From Nitriliruptor sp040882075 (GTDB lineage: Bacteria > Actinomycetota > Nitriliruptoria > Nitriliruptorales > Nitriliruptoraceae), in contig NZ_JBBEBZ010000161.1 of NCBI RefSeq assembly GCF_040882075.1, forward strand, positions 11,393-75,392: a stretch of DNA of 64,000 nt, written 5' to 3'. Shown here piece after piece: positions 25,100 to 32,733 of this stretch. A program made the position numbers and the translations under genes. The notes under the pieces are model-generated. The model was not told where the DNA came from. It did no database searches and was given only the letters and a program-made list of their open reading frames with translations. Within the stretch, counting starts at the first letter, position 1, and the number at the start of each line of letters is the position of its first letter.

Positions 25100-26386
25100 T
25101 CACTCGTCGTCCAGCGCGAAGAGCTCGCGGATGGCGTCGGCGTGCGACTCGGCCGCCGCGCCGTCGGCGAGCGACTTGAGCCGCACCGTCGGCTCGTGCA
25201 GGAGGGTGTTCACGATCCCCCGCGTGAGGGCTTCGACGGCGGACCGCTGCCGGTCGTCGAGCCCGCCGAGCTTGCCTGCCAGACGGTCGAGCTCGTCGGT
25301 GCGGACCTGTTCGGCACGGGTCCGGAGCGCCCGGATGGTCGGCTCGATCTCGGCTGCGGCGACCCAGGCGGCGAAGAGCTCGGCCTCCTCGTCGACGACG
25401 GCGCGCGCGCTGGCCAGCACCTCACCAGCGACCGTGCGCTCGGCTCGGTCGCGGACGTCGGCGATGTCGACGACGTTCACGCCGGCGAGGTCCTCGCAGG
25501 TGGGGTCGACGTTGCGGGGCATCGCGAGGTCGAGCAGCACGAGGGGGGCGTCGCCGACCTTCCCCGCGAGGGCGCGTTCGGTCAGGGCCGACCCGACGAG
25601 GTCGGCGTCCAGCACCGGCTCGGGCGCACCGGTCGTGCAGACCACGAGGTCCGCCGCGACGAGCGCGGACCGCAGCCCGCCGGCGGGGACGACCTCGCCA
25701 GCGACCTTGGCCGCGAGCCGGTCGGCCTTGTCGGCGCTGCGGTTCCAGACCAGGAGCCGGCCGACGCCCTCGTCGCGGAGCTGGGTAGCGGTGAGCACAC
25801 CGACCTTGCCGGCGCCGACGATCAGGACGGTGCGGCCCGCCAGGTCGGCGCTGCCGAGGCGGTGGCGTGCCACCTCGAGGCCGACGTCGACCATCGACGA
25901 GGCGCCCGAGGAGATGTCGGTCTCGCGACGGATCCGACGTCCGACGCTGACCGCCTGGCGGAACAACCGCTGCAGCACGCGCCGCGCCGAGCCCTCGGCG
26001 CGGGCGGCCTCCATCGCAGCCTTCACCTGGACGGCGATCTGCTGCTCACCGACGACCATCGAGTCGACCCCACCGGCGACGGCGAACAGGTGCGCCGCGG
26101 CCCGGTCGTCGTGGTAGCTGTAGTGCAGCTCCTCGAGGTCCTGGGGGTGGACGTCACCGCGCTCGGCCAGCCACCCGCGGATCTCGGCCAGGCCGGCGTG
26201 GAAGCGGGTGACCGAGGCGTAGACCTCGACCCGGTTGCAGGTCGACAGGATCGCCGCCTCGGACACGTGCGGCAGCCGGGTGAGGGCGGCGAGCGCCTTC
26301 GGCAGCTCCTCGTTCGGCACAGCCAACCGCTCCAACAGCGCGAGATCCGCGCTGCGGTGGTTGCAGCCAACGACGAGGACGGACAC
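25100..26386 (-). CDS. hemA: HemA, glutamyl-tRNA reductase
   Basis: Reduces glutamyl-tRNA(Glu) to glutamate 1-semialdehyde, the rate-limiting step of the C5 pathway. 428 residues from GTG 26386, where the family's VLVVGCNHRSADL begins. Catalytic Cys50 lies in ILSTCNRVEVYA. Also GEQQIAVQVKAA, the NADPH Rossmann motif LIVGAGKVG, and VLLDLAMPRNVDP. C-terminal dimerisation helices are complete. 108 bases after rex, so Rex and haem synthesis may share a transcript and thereby link NADH level with haem supply. Confidence 0.96.
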   Translation of the reverse strand: MSVLVVGCNHRSADLALLERLAVPNEELPKALAALTRLPHVSEAAILSTCNRVEVYASVTRFHAGLAEIRGWLAERGDVHPQDLEELHYSYHDDRAAAHLFAVAGGVDSMVVGEQQIAVQVKAAMEAARAEGSARRVLQRLFRQAVSVGRRIRRETDISSGASSMVDVGLEVARHRLGSADLAGRTVLIVGAGKVGVLTATQLRDEGVGRLLVWNRSADKADRLAAKVAGEVVPAGGLRSALVAADLVVCTTGAPEPVLDADLVGSALTERALAGKVGDAPLVLLDLAMPRNVDPTCEDLAGVNVVDIADVRDRAERTVAGEVLASARAVVDEEAELFAAWVAAAEIEPTIRALRTRAEQVRTDELDRLAGKLGGLDDRQRSAVEALTRGIVNTLLHEPTVRLKSLADGAAAESHADAIRELFALDDE

Positions 26387-26494
26387 GCGGATGGCCTTCG
26401 GGCAGCGGGCGGGCGGCGTGCTCGCCGGAGCGTATCGCCCGGGACGCACGGTCCGGAACGTGGATCGGCGCGATCCACCTCCCGAGGAGGCCGG

Positions 26495-27241
26495 TCAGCC
26501 GGTGGCTACCGGGAGCTCGCTGCCGCCGAGCTGCTCGTAGAAGGAGAGGATCTGCAGCTCGGTCGACAGGTCGACCGTGCGGACGGTGACGTGGTCGGGG
26601 ACATCGAGGCGGACCGGGGCGAAGTTCAGCAGCGCGGTCACCCCGGCGGCGACGAGCTGGTCGGCCACCGCCTGGGTGTGCGCCGCCGGTGTCGCGAGGA
26701 CCGCGAGGTGCACCCCCCGATCGCGGACGATGTCCGGCAGCAGGTCGGTCGGCTCGACGTGGTGTCCGCCCACCTCCGTCCCGATCAGGTCCGGGTCGGC
26801 GTCGACGAGGGCGACGGTCCGGAAGCCCCTGCGGCTGAACCCGTCGTAGCTCGCGAGTGCCCGCCCGAGGTTGCCGATCCCGACGATGACCACGGGGCGG
26901 TCCACGCTGATGCCGAGGATGGCGGAGATCTCGGTGGTCAGATCCCCCACGGCGTAGCCGACACCACGCGTGCCGGCCGTGCCGAGGTAGGACACGTCCT
27001 TGCGCACGATCGAGGAGTTGAGCCCCGCCGCGGTCGCCAGCTCGTCCGAGGAGATCGTCGCCTGATCGGCCTCGGCCGCGTCGACGAGCGCCTGCAGGTA
27101 GCGGGGCAGCCGCGACACGGTCGCCACCGGCAGCCGGCTGGCCGGTCGACGCGCGCTCGGGTCGCTGTCGGACCGACGCGTGCTCGGGTCGCCGTCGGAC
27201 CGACGCGTGCTCGGGTCGCCGTCACTGCGTCGCTCGGTCAC
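26495..27241 (-). CDS. rex: Rex, NADH-sensing transcriptional repressor
   Basis: Repressor whose DNA binding is released by a high NADH/NAD+ ratio; it usually controls cytochrome and haem genes. Winged-helix part: LPRYLQALVDAAE, ISSDELATAAGLNSSIVRKD and YLGTAGTRGVGYAV. NAD domain: VIVGIGNLGRALA (G-x-G-x2-G) and LVDADPDLIG. End: LLNFAPVRL, LSTELQILSFYEQL. I chose GTG 27241, giving 248 residues. The extra N-terminal stretch is three 9-residue repeats of RRSDGDPST type encoded by a 27-base DNA repeat. A later start would remove them. Confidence 0.93.
   Translation of the reverse strand: MTERRSDGDPSTRRSDGDPSTRRSDSDPSARRPASRLPVATVSRLPRYLQALVDAAEADQATISSDELATAAGLNSSIVRKDVSYLGTAGTRGVGYAVGDLTTEISAILGISVDRPVVIVGIGNLGRALASYDGFSRRGFRTVALVDADPDLIGTEVGGHHVEPTDLLPDIVRDRGVHLAVLATPAAHTQAVADQLVAAGVTALLNFAPVRLDVPDHVTVRTVDLSTELQILSFYEQLGGSELPVATG
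27144..27223. repeat. 27-base tandem repeat in the 5' end of rex
   Basis: Three adjacent units (27144-27170, 27171-27197, 27198-27223) of the form GACCGACGCGTGCTCGGGTC GCCGTCG, two nearly identical. Encodes 9-residue repeats (RRSDGDPST) in front of the Rex winged helix. Because the period is a multiple of three, unit number can vary without frameshift. Confidence 0.85.
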
Positions 27242-27299
27242 GTGCCGCCACTCCCCCGGGAACGCGCTCGGTTCTTCGACGCGCCGCCACCGTCCGAGG

Positions 27300-27569
27300 T
27301 TAGCTCCGCCGCGACCTCGCCCGGGCCACCGCACCCCGGACCTGGCCGGGGGCCACCTCGAGCTCGGCGACCTCGTCACCGTCGACGGTGACGACCGGGA
27401 CGCGCACGGTGTAGCGCTCACGCAGCTGCGGGTCGGTGTCGATGTCGATGACGCGAACCGGGCACCCGCGGGCTTCGCGTCGGACGAGGTCCTCGGCGCG
27501 GCGACAGAGCCCGCAGCCCTGGCGGGTGTAGACGACGACCTCGGGAGCGGGGCGTCGGCCCCAGCGCAT
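27300..27569 (-). CDS. Glutaredoxin-like protein
   Basis: 89 residues, thioredoxin fold. Active site C-x2-C in VVYTRQGCGLCRRAEDLVRR, then IDIDTDPQLRERY and the cis-Pro region VRVPVVTVDGDEV. This is the short glutaredoxin family that sits upstream of hemA in many actinobacteria (equivalent place to Rv0508). ATG 27569 overlaps the stop of the acyl-CoA ligase gene (TGATG). Ends 58 bases before rex. The C-terminal tail is Arg-rich (RARSRRS). Physiological partner is unknown. Confidence 0.85.
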   Translation of the reverse strand: MRWGRRPAPEVVVYTRQGCGLCRRAEDLVRREARGCPVRVIDIDTDPQLRERYTVRVPVVTVDGDEVAELEVAPGQVRGAVARARSRRS

Positions 27570-29134
27570 CAGGGCGCTCCGGCGCGTCCGCGCAGCTCCC
27601 CGCGGCGCACCTTGCCGGTGGCGGTGTGCGGCAGCACCGGCACCACCTCGATGCGTGACGGGCACTTGTACCGAGCGAGCCGTTCACGGCAACGGGCCTC
27701 GAGCGCGTCGACGTCGACCTCGTGACCGGTGCGCGGGACCACGTAGGCCACGACGGTCTCACCCGTCAGCGGGTGGGGGGCACCGACGGACGCCGCCTCG
27801 GCGACCGCCTCGTCCTCGGCGAGCACCCGCTCGACCTCGCGCGGGTAGACGTTGAAGCCGCTGACGATGATCAGGTCGCGGAGGCGGTCGACGAGCCGGA
27901 GCGCCCCGGTCGCGTCCTGGATGCCGACGTCCCCCGTACGCAGCCACCCGTCGGGGGTGAGCGCCGCGGCGGTCGCGTCGGGGTCGTTCCAGTAGCCCTG
28001 GAACACGTTCGGGCCACGGACCCAGACCTCGCCGGGGTCCCCGGGTTCGACGTCGTGGCCCTGCGCGTCCACGAGCCGCAGGTCGATGCCTGGCAGGGGC
28101 AGACCGACGCTGCCGGGGATCGCAGCGTCGGCCATCGAGGTCGAACTGACCGACGGGGACGCTTCGGTCAGCCCGTAGCCCTCCTCGATGGTGATGCCCG
28201 TCGCCTCGGCGAACCGTTCGAGTGTCGAGGTGCCGAGCGGCGCGGCACCGGAGACCGCCAGCCGGACCGACGACACGTCGGTCCGGTCGAGCAGCCCCGA
28301 CTCGAGCCAGGCGATGTACATCGGCGGTGCCCCGAGCACGACCGTGACCCGGTGGCGCTCGATCGCGTCGAGCGTCTCGGCGGGGTCGAAACGGGGACAG
28401 AGCACCATCGTGGCGCCGACCGACACCGAGGTCCCGAGCCCGACGTTGAGCGCGTAGATGTGCGCCAGCGGGAGGACGAGCAGCACGGTGTCGTCGCCAC
28501 CGACCTCGAACCGACCGGCGAGCGACTGGTCCTGGTTCGCGGCGAGGTTGCCCCGGGTCAGCATCGCTCCGCGGGGTCGGCCGGTGGTGCCCGACGTGTA
28601 GACCAGCGCGGCCAGATCCTCGGCATCGCGGGTGACGAGCTCGGGTTCGCCGGCCTCGGCCAGCAGCTGCTCGTAGGGGTGGGCGTCATCGACATCCACG
28701 TCGACGGCCACGAGGTGACGCAGCCGGGGCAGCTCGCCGCGCAGGGCGGCGATGTCGGCGGCGCGTTCGGGACCGACGAAGACGAACTCGACCTCGGCGT
28801 CGGCGAGGGCGTGTCGGAGCTCGTCCGGGGCGAGGCCGGGCAGCAGCGGGACGAAGGCCGCCCCGGCGCGCAGGACCGCGGCGTAGGTCTCGACGAACTC
28901 GACGGTGGTGCCGAGCACGATGGCGACACGGTCGCCCGGGCCGACGCCGAGCTGCTGCAGGGCGCCGGTCACCGCGTCGACGCGGGCGTGGAGCTCGCCG
29001 TAGGTCACGGTGCGATCCCCGGCGATGAGGGCCGGGTGGTCGGGGTGCTGCAGCGCGGTCCGACGCAGCCGGGCAGCCAGGTCGGGGATGCGGTCCGGAT
29101 CGCGGAGGTCCGGCGCGTCGGTCTTCGGACTCAC
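27569..29134 (-). CDS. Fatty acyl-CoA synthetase / AMP-dependent ligase
   Basis: 521 residues, adenylate-forming superfamily, medium/long-chain acyl-CoA ligase type. P-loop A3 motif LVYTSGTTGRPRGAMLTRGN, PLAHIYALN, adenine motif EEGYGLTEASP, Asp/Arg of the hinge GWLRTGDVG and LVDRLRDLIIVSGFNVYPRE, and catalytic lysine in TATGKVRRGEL. Substrate cannot be fixed from sequence; aliphatic or aryl acids are possible. GTG start at 29134. First gene of the ligase-glutaredoxin-rex-hem string and divergent from the TIM-barrel gene. Confidence 0.87.
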   Translation of the reverse strand: MSPKTDAPDLRDPDRIPDLAARLRRTALQHPDHPALIAGDRTVTYGELHARVDAVTGALQQLGVGPGDRVAIVLGTTVEFVETYAAVLRAGAAFVPLLPGLAPDELRHALADAEVEFVFVGPERAADIAALRGELPRLRHLVAVDVDVDDAHPYEQLLAEAGEPELVTRDAEDLAALVYTSGTTGRPRGAMLTRGNLAANQDQSLAGRFEVGGDDTVLLVLPLAHIYALNVGLGTSVSVGATMVLCPRFDPAETLDAIERHRVTVVLGAPPMYIAWLESGLLDRTDVSSVRLAVSGAAPLGTSTLERFAEATGITIEEGYGLTEASPSVSSTSMADAAIPGSVGLPLPGIDLRLVDAQGHDVEPGDPGEVWVRGPNVFQGYWNDPDATAAALTPDGWLRTGDVGIQDATGALRLVDRLRDLIIVSGFNVYPREVERVLAEDEAVAEAASVGAPHPLTGETVVAYVVPRTGHEVDVDALEARCRERLARYKCPSRIEVVPVLPHTATGKVRRGELRGRAGAP

Positions 29135-29288
29135 GCCGGTACATCCTCTCGACGACGAACGAGCGTCGGTACCGCCCTGCCGGCGGCGTGCGAGCGTAGG
29201 TCACCGGCCGGCCGCGGCGCCGCTCGACGCCCGTCCGACCGACGGCCACCTCGGCCGGTCGCCACCCGAGCGGGTGGGGGGTGCGGGT

Positions 29289-29294
29289 TAGGCT
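29289..29294 (+). promoter_or_regulatory. -10 element (TAGGCT) of the TIM-barrel gene
   Basis: TAGGCT ends six bases before the ATG at 29301, the classical leaderless arrangement. No Shine-Dalgarno sequence precedes that ATG, which supports leaderless translation. Same hexamer as upstream of menA. Confidence 0.5.
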
Positions 29295-29300
29295 CGCCGC

Positions 29301-30194
29301 ATGCGCCTGCTCGCCTCCACCGGACCGCTGTTCGCCCGACCCCTCGACTGGGCGCTCGGTGTCATCGCCGAGGCCGGGTACGACGGCGCCGAGCTGATGG
29401 TCACCCAGGACCCGGCGACCCAGGACGCCGAACGGGTGCGTCACGCCAGCACCCAGGAGGGCATCCCGGTCCCGGTGGTGCACGGACCGTTCCTGCTGCT
29501 GACCCGGCGGGTCTTCGGCACCGACCTGGTCCAGAAGGCCCAGCGCTCGATCGAGCTCGCCGGTGCGCTCGATGCCGACGTGATGATCGTCCACCCACCG
29601 TTCCGGTGGCAGCGCGACTTCCACCGCTACCTGCTCGAGGAGGGCAACACCGACGCCGCGGCGGTCGGGACGCGCATCGGGGTCGAGAACCTGTACCCCG
29701 TATCGGTGGTGGGCCGGCCCGTCCGCTTCCACCGCTACACGTTGGCCGAGCACCTCGAACCGTTCGATCACGTGGTCCTCGACACCTCCCACTTCGGGGT
29801 GGCCGAGGCCGACATCTGCCACGCCTACGAGCTGCTGCGCCAGCGCGCCGTCCACCTGCACGTGTCGGACAACCGCGGCGGTGGACGCGACAGCCACGCA
29901 CCCCTCGGTCACGGCATGTTGCCGCTCGCCAGGTTCCTGCACCTGGTCGCGGCCGACGCTGCCGCCGGCGCGGTCGACGAGATCTCGATCACCCTCGAGC
30001 TCGACTGCCGGCGGTACCTCGACGATCGCGCGGCGCTGGTGGGCTACCTGCGTCAGGAGCGCGAGAAGTGCCTCGCGCTGCTCGGGGGCGCCTCGGCCGA
30101 GGAGGTCCTCGGCCGGCCCGACGTGGTCGAGGTCGCACCGAGCGCCCTCGAGGACGACGCGGACCAACCCACGGTGCCCCCGCTCCTCGGTTAG
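29301..30194 (+). CDS. Xylose isomerase-like TIM-barrel protein
   Basis: 297 residues, AP endonuclease 2/xylose isomerase superfamily. Metal-site residues typical of the barrel are visible: the Glu in GYDGAELMV, His in VVHGPF and IVHPPF, Glu in IGVENLYP, Asp/His in VVLDTSHFGVA, HLHVSDNRG and Glu in ITLELDCRR. It matches the place and type of the mycobacterial Rv0498-like protein near proC and hem genes. Substrate unknown: sugar phosphate isomerase or an epimerase. Not part of an obvious operon; a 120-base gap precedes the sigma locus. Confidence 0.82.
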   Translation: MRLLASTGPLFARPLDWALGVIAEAGYDGAELMVTQDPATQDAERVRHASTQEGIPVPVVHGPFLLLTRRVFGTDLVQKAQRSIELAGALDADVMIVHPPFRWQRDFHRYLLEEGNTDAAAVGTRIGVENLYPVSVVGRPVRFHRYTLAEHLEPFDHVVLDTSHFGVAEADICHAYELLRQRAVHLHVSDNRGGGRDSHAPLGHGMLPLARFLHLVAADAAAGAVDEISITLELDCRRYLDDRAALVGYLRQEREKCLALLGGASAEEVLGRPDVVEVAPSALEDDADQPTVPPLLG

Positions 30195-30232
30195 ACGCCG
30201 GCGGTCGCTGGTGGAACGGGGTGGAACGGGGT

Positions 30233-30242
30233 GGACTAGTCC
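30233..30242. promoter_or_regulatory. Palindrome GGACTAGTCC upstream of the BldN-like sigma locus
   Basis: Perfect 10-base palindrome flanked by GAACGG on the left and CGTTC on the right. It is preceded by a repeated GGTGGAACGG (two copies at 10-base step). It stands 74 bases before the small gene that leads the sigma operon. Operator-like by symmetry only. Confidence 0.35.
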
Positions 30243-30315
30243 GTTCGGCCGGGGCGCAGATGGCCGTATCGGGCGGGCGACGGCCGGGTGGCCGTGCCGT
30301 ACCATCCTCACCGGT

Positions 30316-30462
30316 ATGTCGGGTCCTCGACGGCGTGCCGCCGACCGACGTCCGGACGTGGGAGGTCTCGTGCGCTCGGGAACCTCCATCGCGCTCGTGC
30401 TGCTGCTGGCGACCATCGTCGCCGCAGCGGCGGTGCAGCTGAGCCGATCGGTGGCGCTGTGA
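30316..30462 (+). CDS. Tiny membrane peptide coupled to the sigma factor
   Basis: 48 residues: a basic N-terminus (MSGPRRRAADRR) then one helix (SGTSIALVLLLATIVAAAAV). Its stop overlaps the sigma factor GTG start as GTGA, so it is translationally coupled. A TACCAT -10 candidate lies at 30300-30305. No family recognised. The coupling and the regular codon use argue that it is translated; it could tether or tune the sigma/anti-sigma pair, but that is a guess. Confidence 0.5.
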   Translation: MSGPRRRAADRRPDVGGLVRSGTSIALVLLLATIVAAAAVQLSRSVAL

Positions 30463-31130
30463 ACGTCGACGCCACCGCGACGGCGGTCCCCACGGTCGAC
30501 GCGACCTCGGCGATCGATCCCGAGGTCGTCGAGCTCGTCGAGCGGGCACGGACCGGCGACGCACAGGCGTTCGCGGACCTCTACGACCGGTACGTCGACC
30601 AGATCTTCGCCTACGTCTACCGCCGCGTCGGTCACCGTCAGCTCGCCGAGGACCTGGTGGGCGACGTGTTCCTGCGCGCCTTCCGTCGCCTGTCCACCTT
30701 CGAGTGGCAGGGGGTCGACCTCGGCGCGTGGATCACCACGATCGCTCGCAACCGGGTCCACGACCACTTCAAGTCAGCCCGCTTCCGGCTCGAGCGGACC
30801 ACCGACGAGGTGCGCGAGCCCGCCCCGCTCCACTCCAGCACCGATGATCCCGAACGGATCGCGATCGCCCGCGACCTCGCCCGCGCGCTCGGGACCGCGC
30901 TCGAGGGTCTGAAGGACGAGCACCGCGAGGTCATCGAGCTGCGCTTCGTGCACGACCTGTCGGTGACCGAGACCGCCGCGGTCATGGAGCGGTCGACGGG
31001 CGCGACCAAGGCGCTCCAGTACCGGGCGCTGAAGGCGCTCGCCGGGGCCGTCAAGGACCACCCTGAGCTGTCGAAGTTCGCGGCGACCGGTCTCACCGGT
31101 CTGCTGTCGATCCTGGTGGTGCTGTCGTGA
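30459..31130 (+). CDS. BldN-like ECF RNA polymerase sigma factor
   Basis: 223 residues from GTG 30459. Region 2: ARTGDAQAFADLYDRYVDQI, YVYRRVGHRQLAEDLVGDVF, AFRRLSTFEWQGVDLGAWIT and TIARNRVHDHFKS. Region 4: ALEGLKDEHREVIELRFVHD, LSVTETAAVMERSTGATKAL and QYRALKALA. The EWQGVDLGAW stretch and the downstream DUF5667 protein match the BldN/RsbN pair of streptomycetes. C-terminal tail after residue 195 is hydrophobic (GLTGLLSILVVLS), unusual for an ECF sigma. Probable target is the secreted LPRTG protein gene downstream. Confidence 0.8.
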   Translation: MNVDATATAVPTVDATSAIDPEVVELVERARTGDAQAFADLYDRYVDQIFAYVYRRVGHRQLAEDLVGDVFLRAFRRLSTFEWQGVDLGAWITTIARNRVHDHFKSARFRLERTTDEVREPAPLHSSTDDPERIAIARDLARALGTALEGLKDEHREVIELRFVHDLSVTETAAVMERSTGATKALQYRALKALAGAVKDHPELSKFAATGLTGLLSILVVLS

Positions 31131-31284
31131 AGCGCATGCCACTGTGCGACCAACGGACGCTCCGGGCCACGCGCCGTACCTCCGCGTCCACCTGGTCGTT
31201 GACGTCGACGTCGACTCGGCTGGGGTCGGCCCGGGCACCGATGGATGCCCGGACGAGTGGGCAAGGCCCGAGGGAGAACCCGAG

Positions 31285-32481
31285 GTGGTGACCCTGAGCA
31301 ACCGCCGCGAGCGAGCCGATCAGCTCGCCCAGGTCCTCGAGGGGCGCCTCGATGCGACCGAGGCCCCACGAGACGTCCGGCAGCTGGCGACCCTCGCCAG
31401 CACCGTGACGACCGAGCTCACGATCCCGGTCCTCGAGGCCGAGGCGCGTGACCGCATCCGCACCCGGATCCTCGCCGAGATCCACACCGAAGCGCACGCC
31501 GCCGCCGCGGGAGCCGTCGACGCCCGTCGCACACGCCGCCGGGTCGTGGTGGCCACCGGTGTCGCCTCGGTGCTCGTCGGCGCCAGCGGCATGGCCGTCG
31601 CCGCCCAGCAGGCGCTGCCCGGGGACGCGCTCTACGGCATCAAGCAGGCCACCGAGTCGGTCCGCGTCGCCGTTGCGGGGGACCTCGCCGAGCAGGGCCG
31701 ACTCGAGCTCTCGCTGGCGACCGAACGCCTCGAGGAGGTCACCGGGTCCGTCGACCGCGGGGACGTCCGCGACGAAGCGATCATCGAGACCCTGGCACGG
31801 ATGGACGCTCGCTCACGGGCGGGTGCCGAGGCGCTGATGCGCGTCGCCGAGCGCTCCGGTGACCCGGGGGGGCTCGACGAGGTGGCCGCGTTCACCGAGC
31901 AGCAGGCCCGCGGACTGGCCGACGTCTTCGACCGGCTCCCGGTGACGGTGCGCCCGCACGCCGAGGACTCCCTGGCCGTGCTGCGGGCGATCCGCGCCGA
32001 CCTGCTGGGGGCCTTCAGTACCGACGCCGCAGCGGCGTTCGTCGGTGGGAACGGCGCACTGGCCGATCTCCTGCGTTCCGCTCCCCTCCCCGCCGCCCCC
32101 GCCGTCCCGGTCGGCGACAACGAAGCGGGCGACACCGATCCCGCTCCGGCCCCCGACGGCTCGACGGTGACCGACGGCGCCACCACGGCTCCGTCGCTGC
32201 CGGGGCCAAACGTCGGTCGTCGCGATGACGGTGCGGACCTGCGCACCGTCGTGCCCCGTCTGCCCGGTCCGCTCGACGACCTCGGCCGCGTCATCGACGA
32301 GACCGTCGGCGGCGTGCTCGAGGGCACCGGCGATCTCGTCGAGGACACCACCGGTGCCGTCGACGAGGTCCTCGACGGCACCGGCGAGGTGGTCGACGGA
32401 CTGCTCGATGGCGCCACAGGTCTGCTCGGCGACGACGACGACGGTGGCGGCGGCCTCCTCGGCGGCGCCGGCGGGAACTGA
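31285..32481 (+). CDS. DUF5667 membrane protein, probable RsbN-type anti-sigma factor
   Basis: 398 residues from GTG 31285, with AGGGAGA seven bases before. Cytoplasmic N-terminus (SNRRERADQLAQVLEGRLDA) then one helix (VVVATGVASVLVGASGMAVA). The DUF5667 core follows: QALPGDALYGIKQATESVRV and TERLEEVTGSV repeats of helices. The rest is Pro/Thr/Asp rich. The last 60 residues form short repeats such as VLEGTGDLVED and VLDGTGEVVDG, ending in a Gly-rich tail. A start at GTG 31144 would add 47 residues but lacks a ribosome site. Predicted to hold the sigma factor upstream. Confidence 0.75.
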   Translation: MVTLSNRRERADQLAQVLEGRLDATEAPRDVRQLATLASTVTTELTIPVLEAEARDRIRTRILAEIHTEAHAAAAGAVDARRTRRRVVVATGVASVLVGASGMAVAAQQALPGDALYGIKQATESVRVAVAGDLAEQGRLELSLATERLEEVTGSVDRGDVRDEAIIETLARMDARSRAGAEALMRVAERSGDPGGLDEVAAFTEQQARGLADVFDRLPVTVRPHAEDSLAVLRAIRADLLGAFSTDAAAAFVGGNGALADLLRSAPLPAAPAVPVGDNEAGDTDPAPAPDGSTVTDGATTAPSLPGPNVGRRDDGADLRTVVPRLPGPLDDLGRVIDETVGGVLEGTGDLVEDTTGAVDEVLDGTGEVVDGLLDGATGLLGDDDDGGGGLLGGAGGN

Positions 32482-32733
32482 AGCTTCACCGGCGGCCGGC
32501 CAACATCGCGGGCCGTCGGAGAGGGGTGTGCGGTCCCATCCGCGCGGTCGAGCGGGCTGGTCGTGCATCGGAACACCACGTGCGGTCGACGCTCGTGGCC
32601 GAGCAACTCCGCGCGACACCGTGCCGGTCGTGGCCGTTCGTCGTTGTAGGAATCGGAACTCGACTTGGGACCCGTCCGTCCGGACGCGCGTCCTCGATGG
32701 ACGAAGCAGATCCCAACCAGGAGGCACCGGGGG

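Noticed and set aside
27722..30442. Very long open frame (about 900 codons) on the plus strand across the acyl-CoA ligase
   Set aside because: It is antisense to well-conserved genes and is rich in Arg, Gly, Asp and Pro with no domain. Stop codons are rare in out-of-phase frames of such GC-rich DNA.
31127..31289. 54-codon frame overlapping the sigma stop and the anti-sigma start, both by a few bases
   Set aside because: The overlaps are tempting, but the peptide is rich in Arg, Ser and Thr with no hydrophobic or structured part, and there is no ribosome site before its GTG.
32482..32733. BldN-type promoter before the LPRTG gene
   Set aside because: I could not match the published BldN consensus (CGTAAC-N16-CGTTGA) with confidence. 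A TAGGAAT near 32647 is an equally possible ordinary -10.
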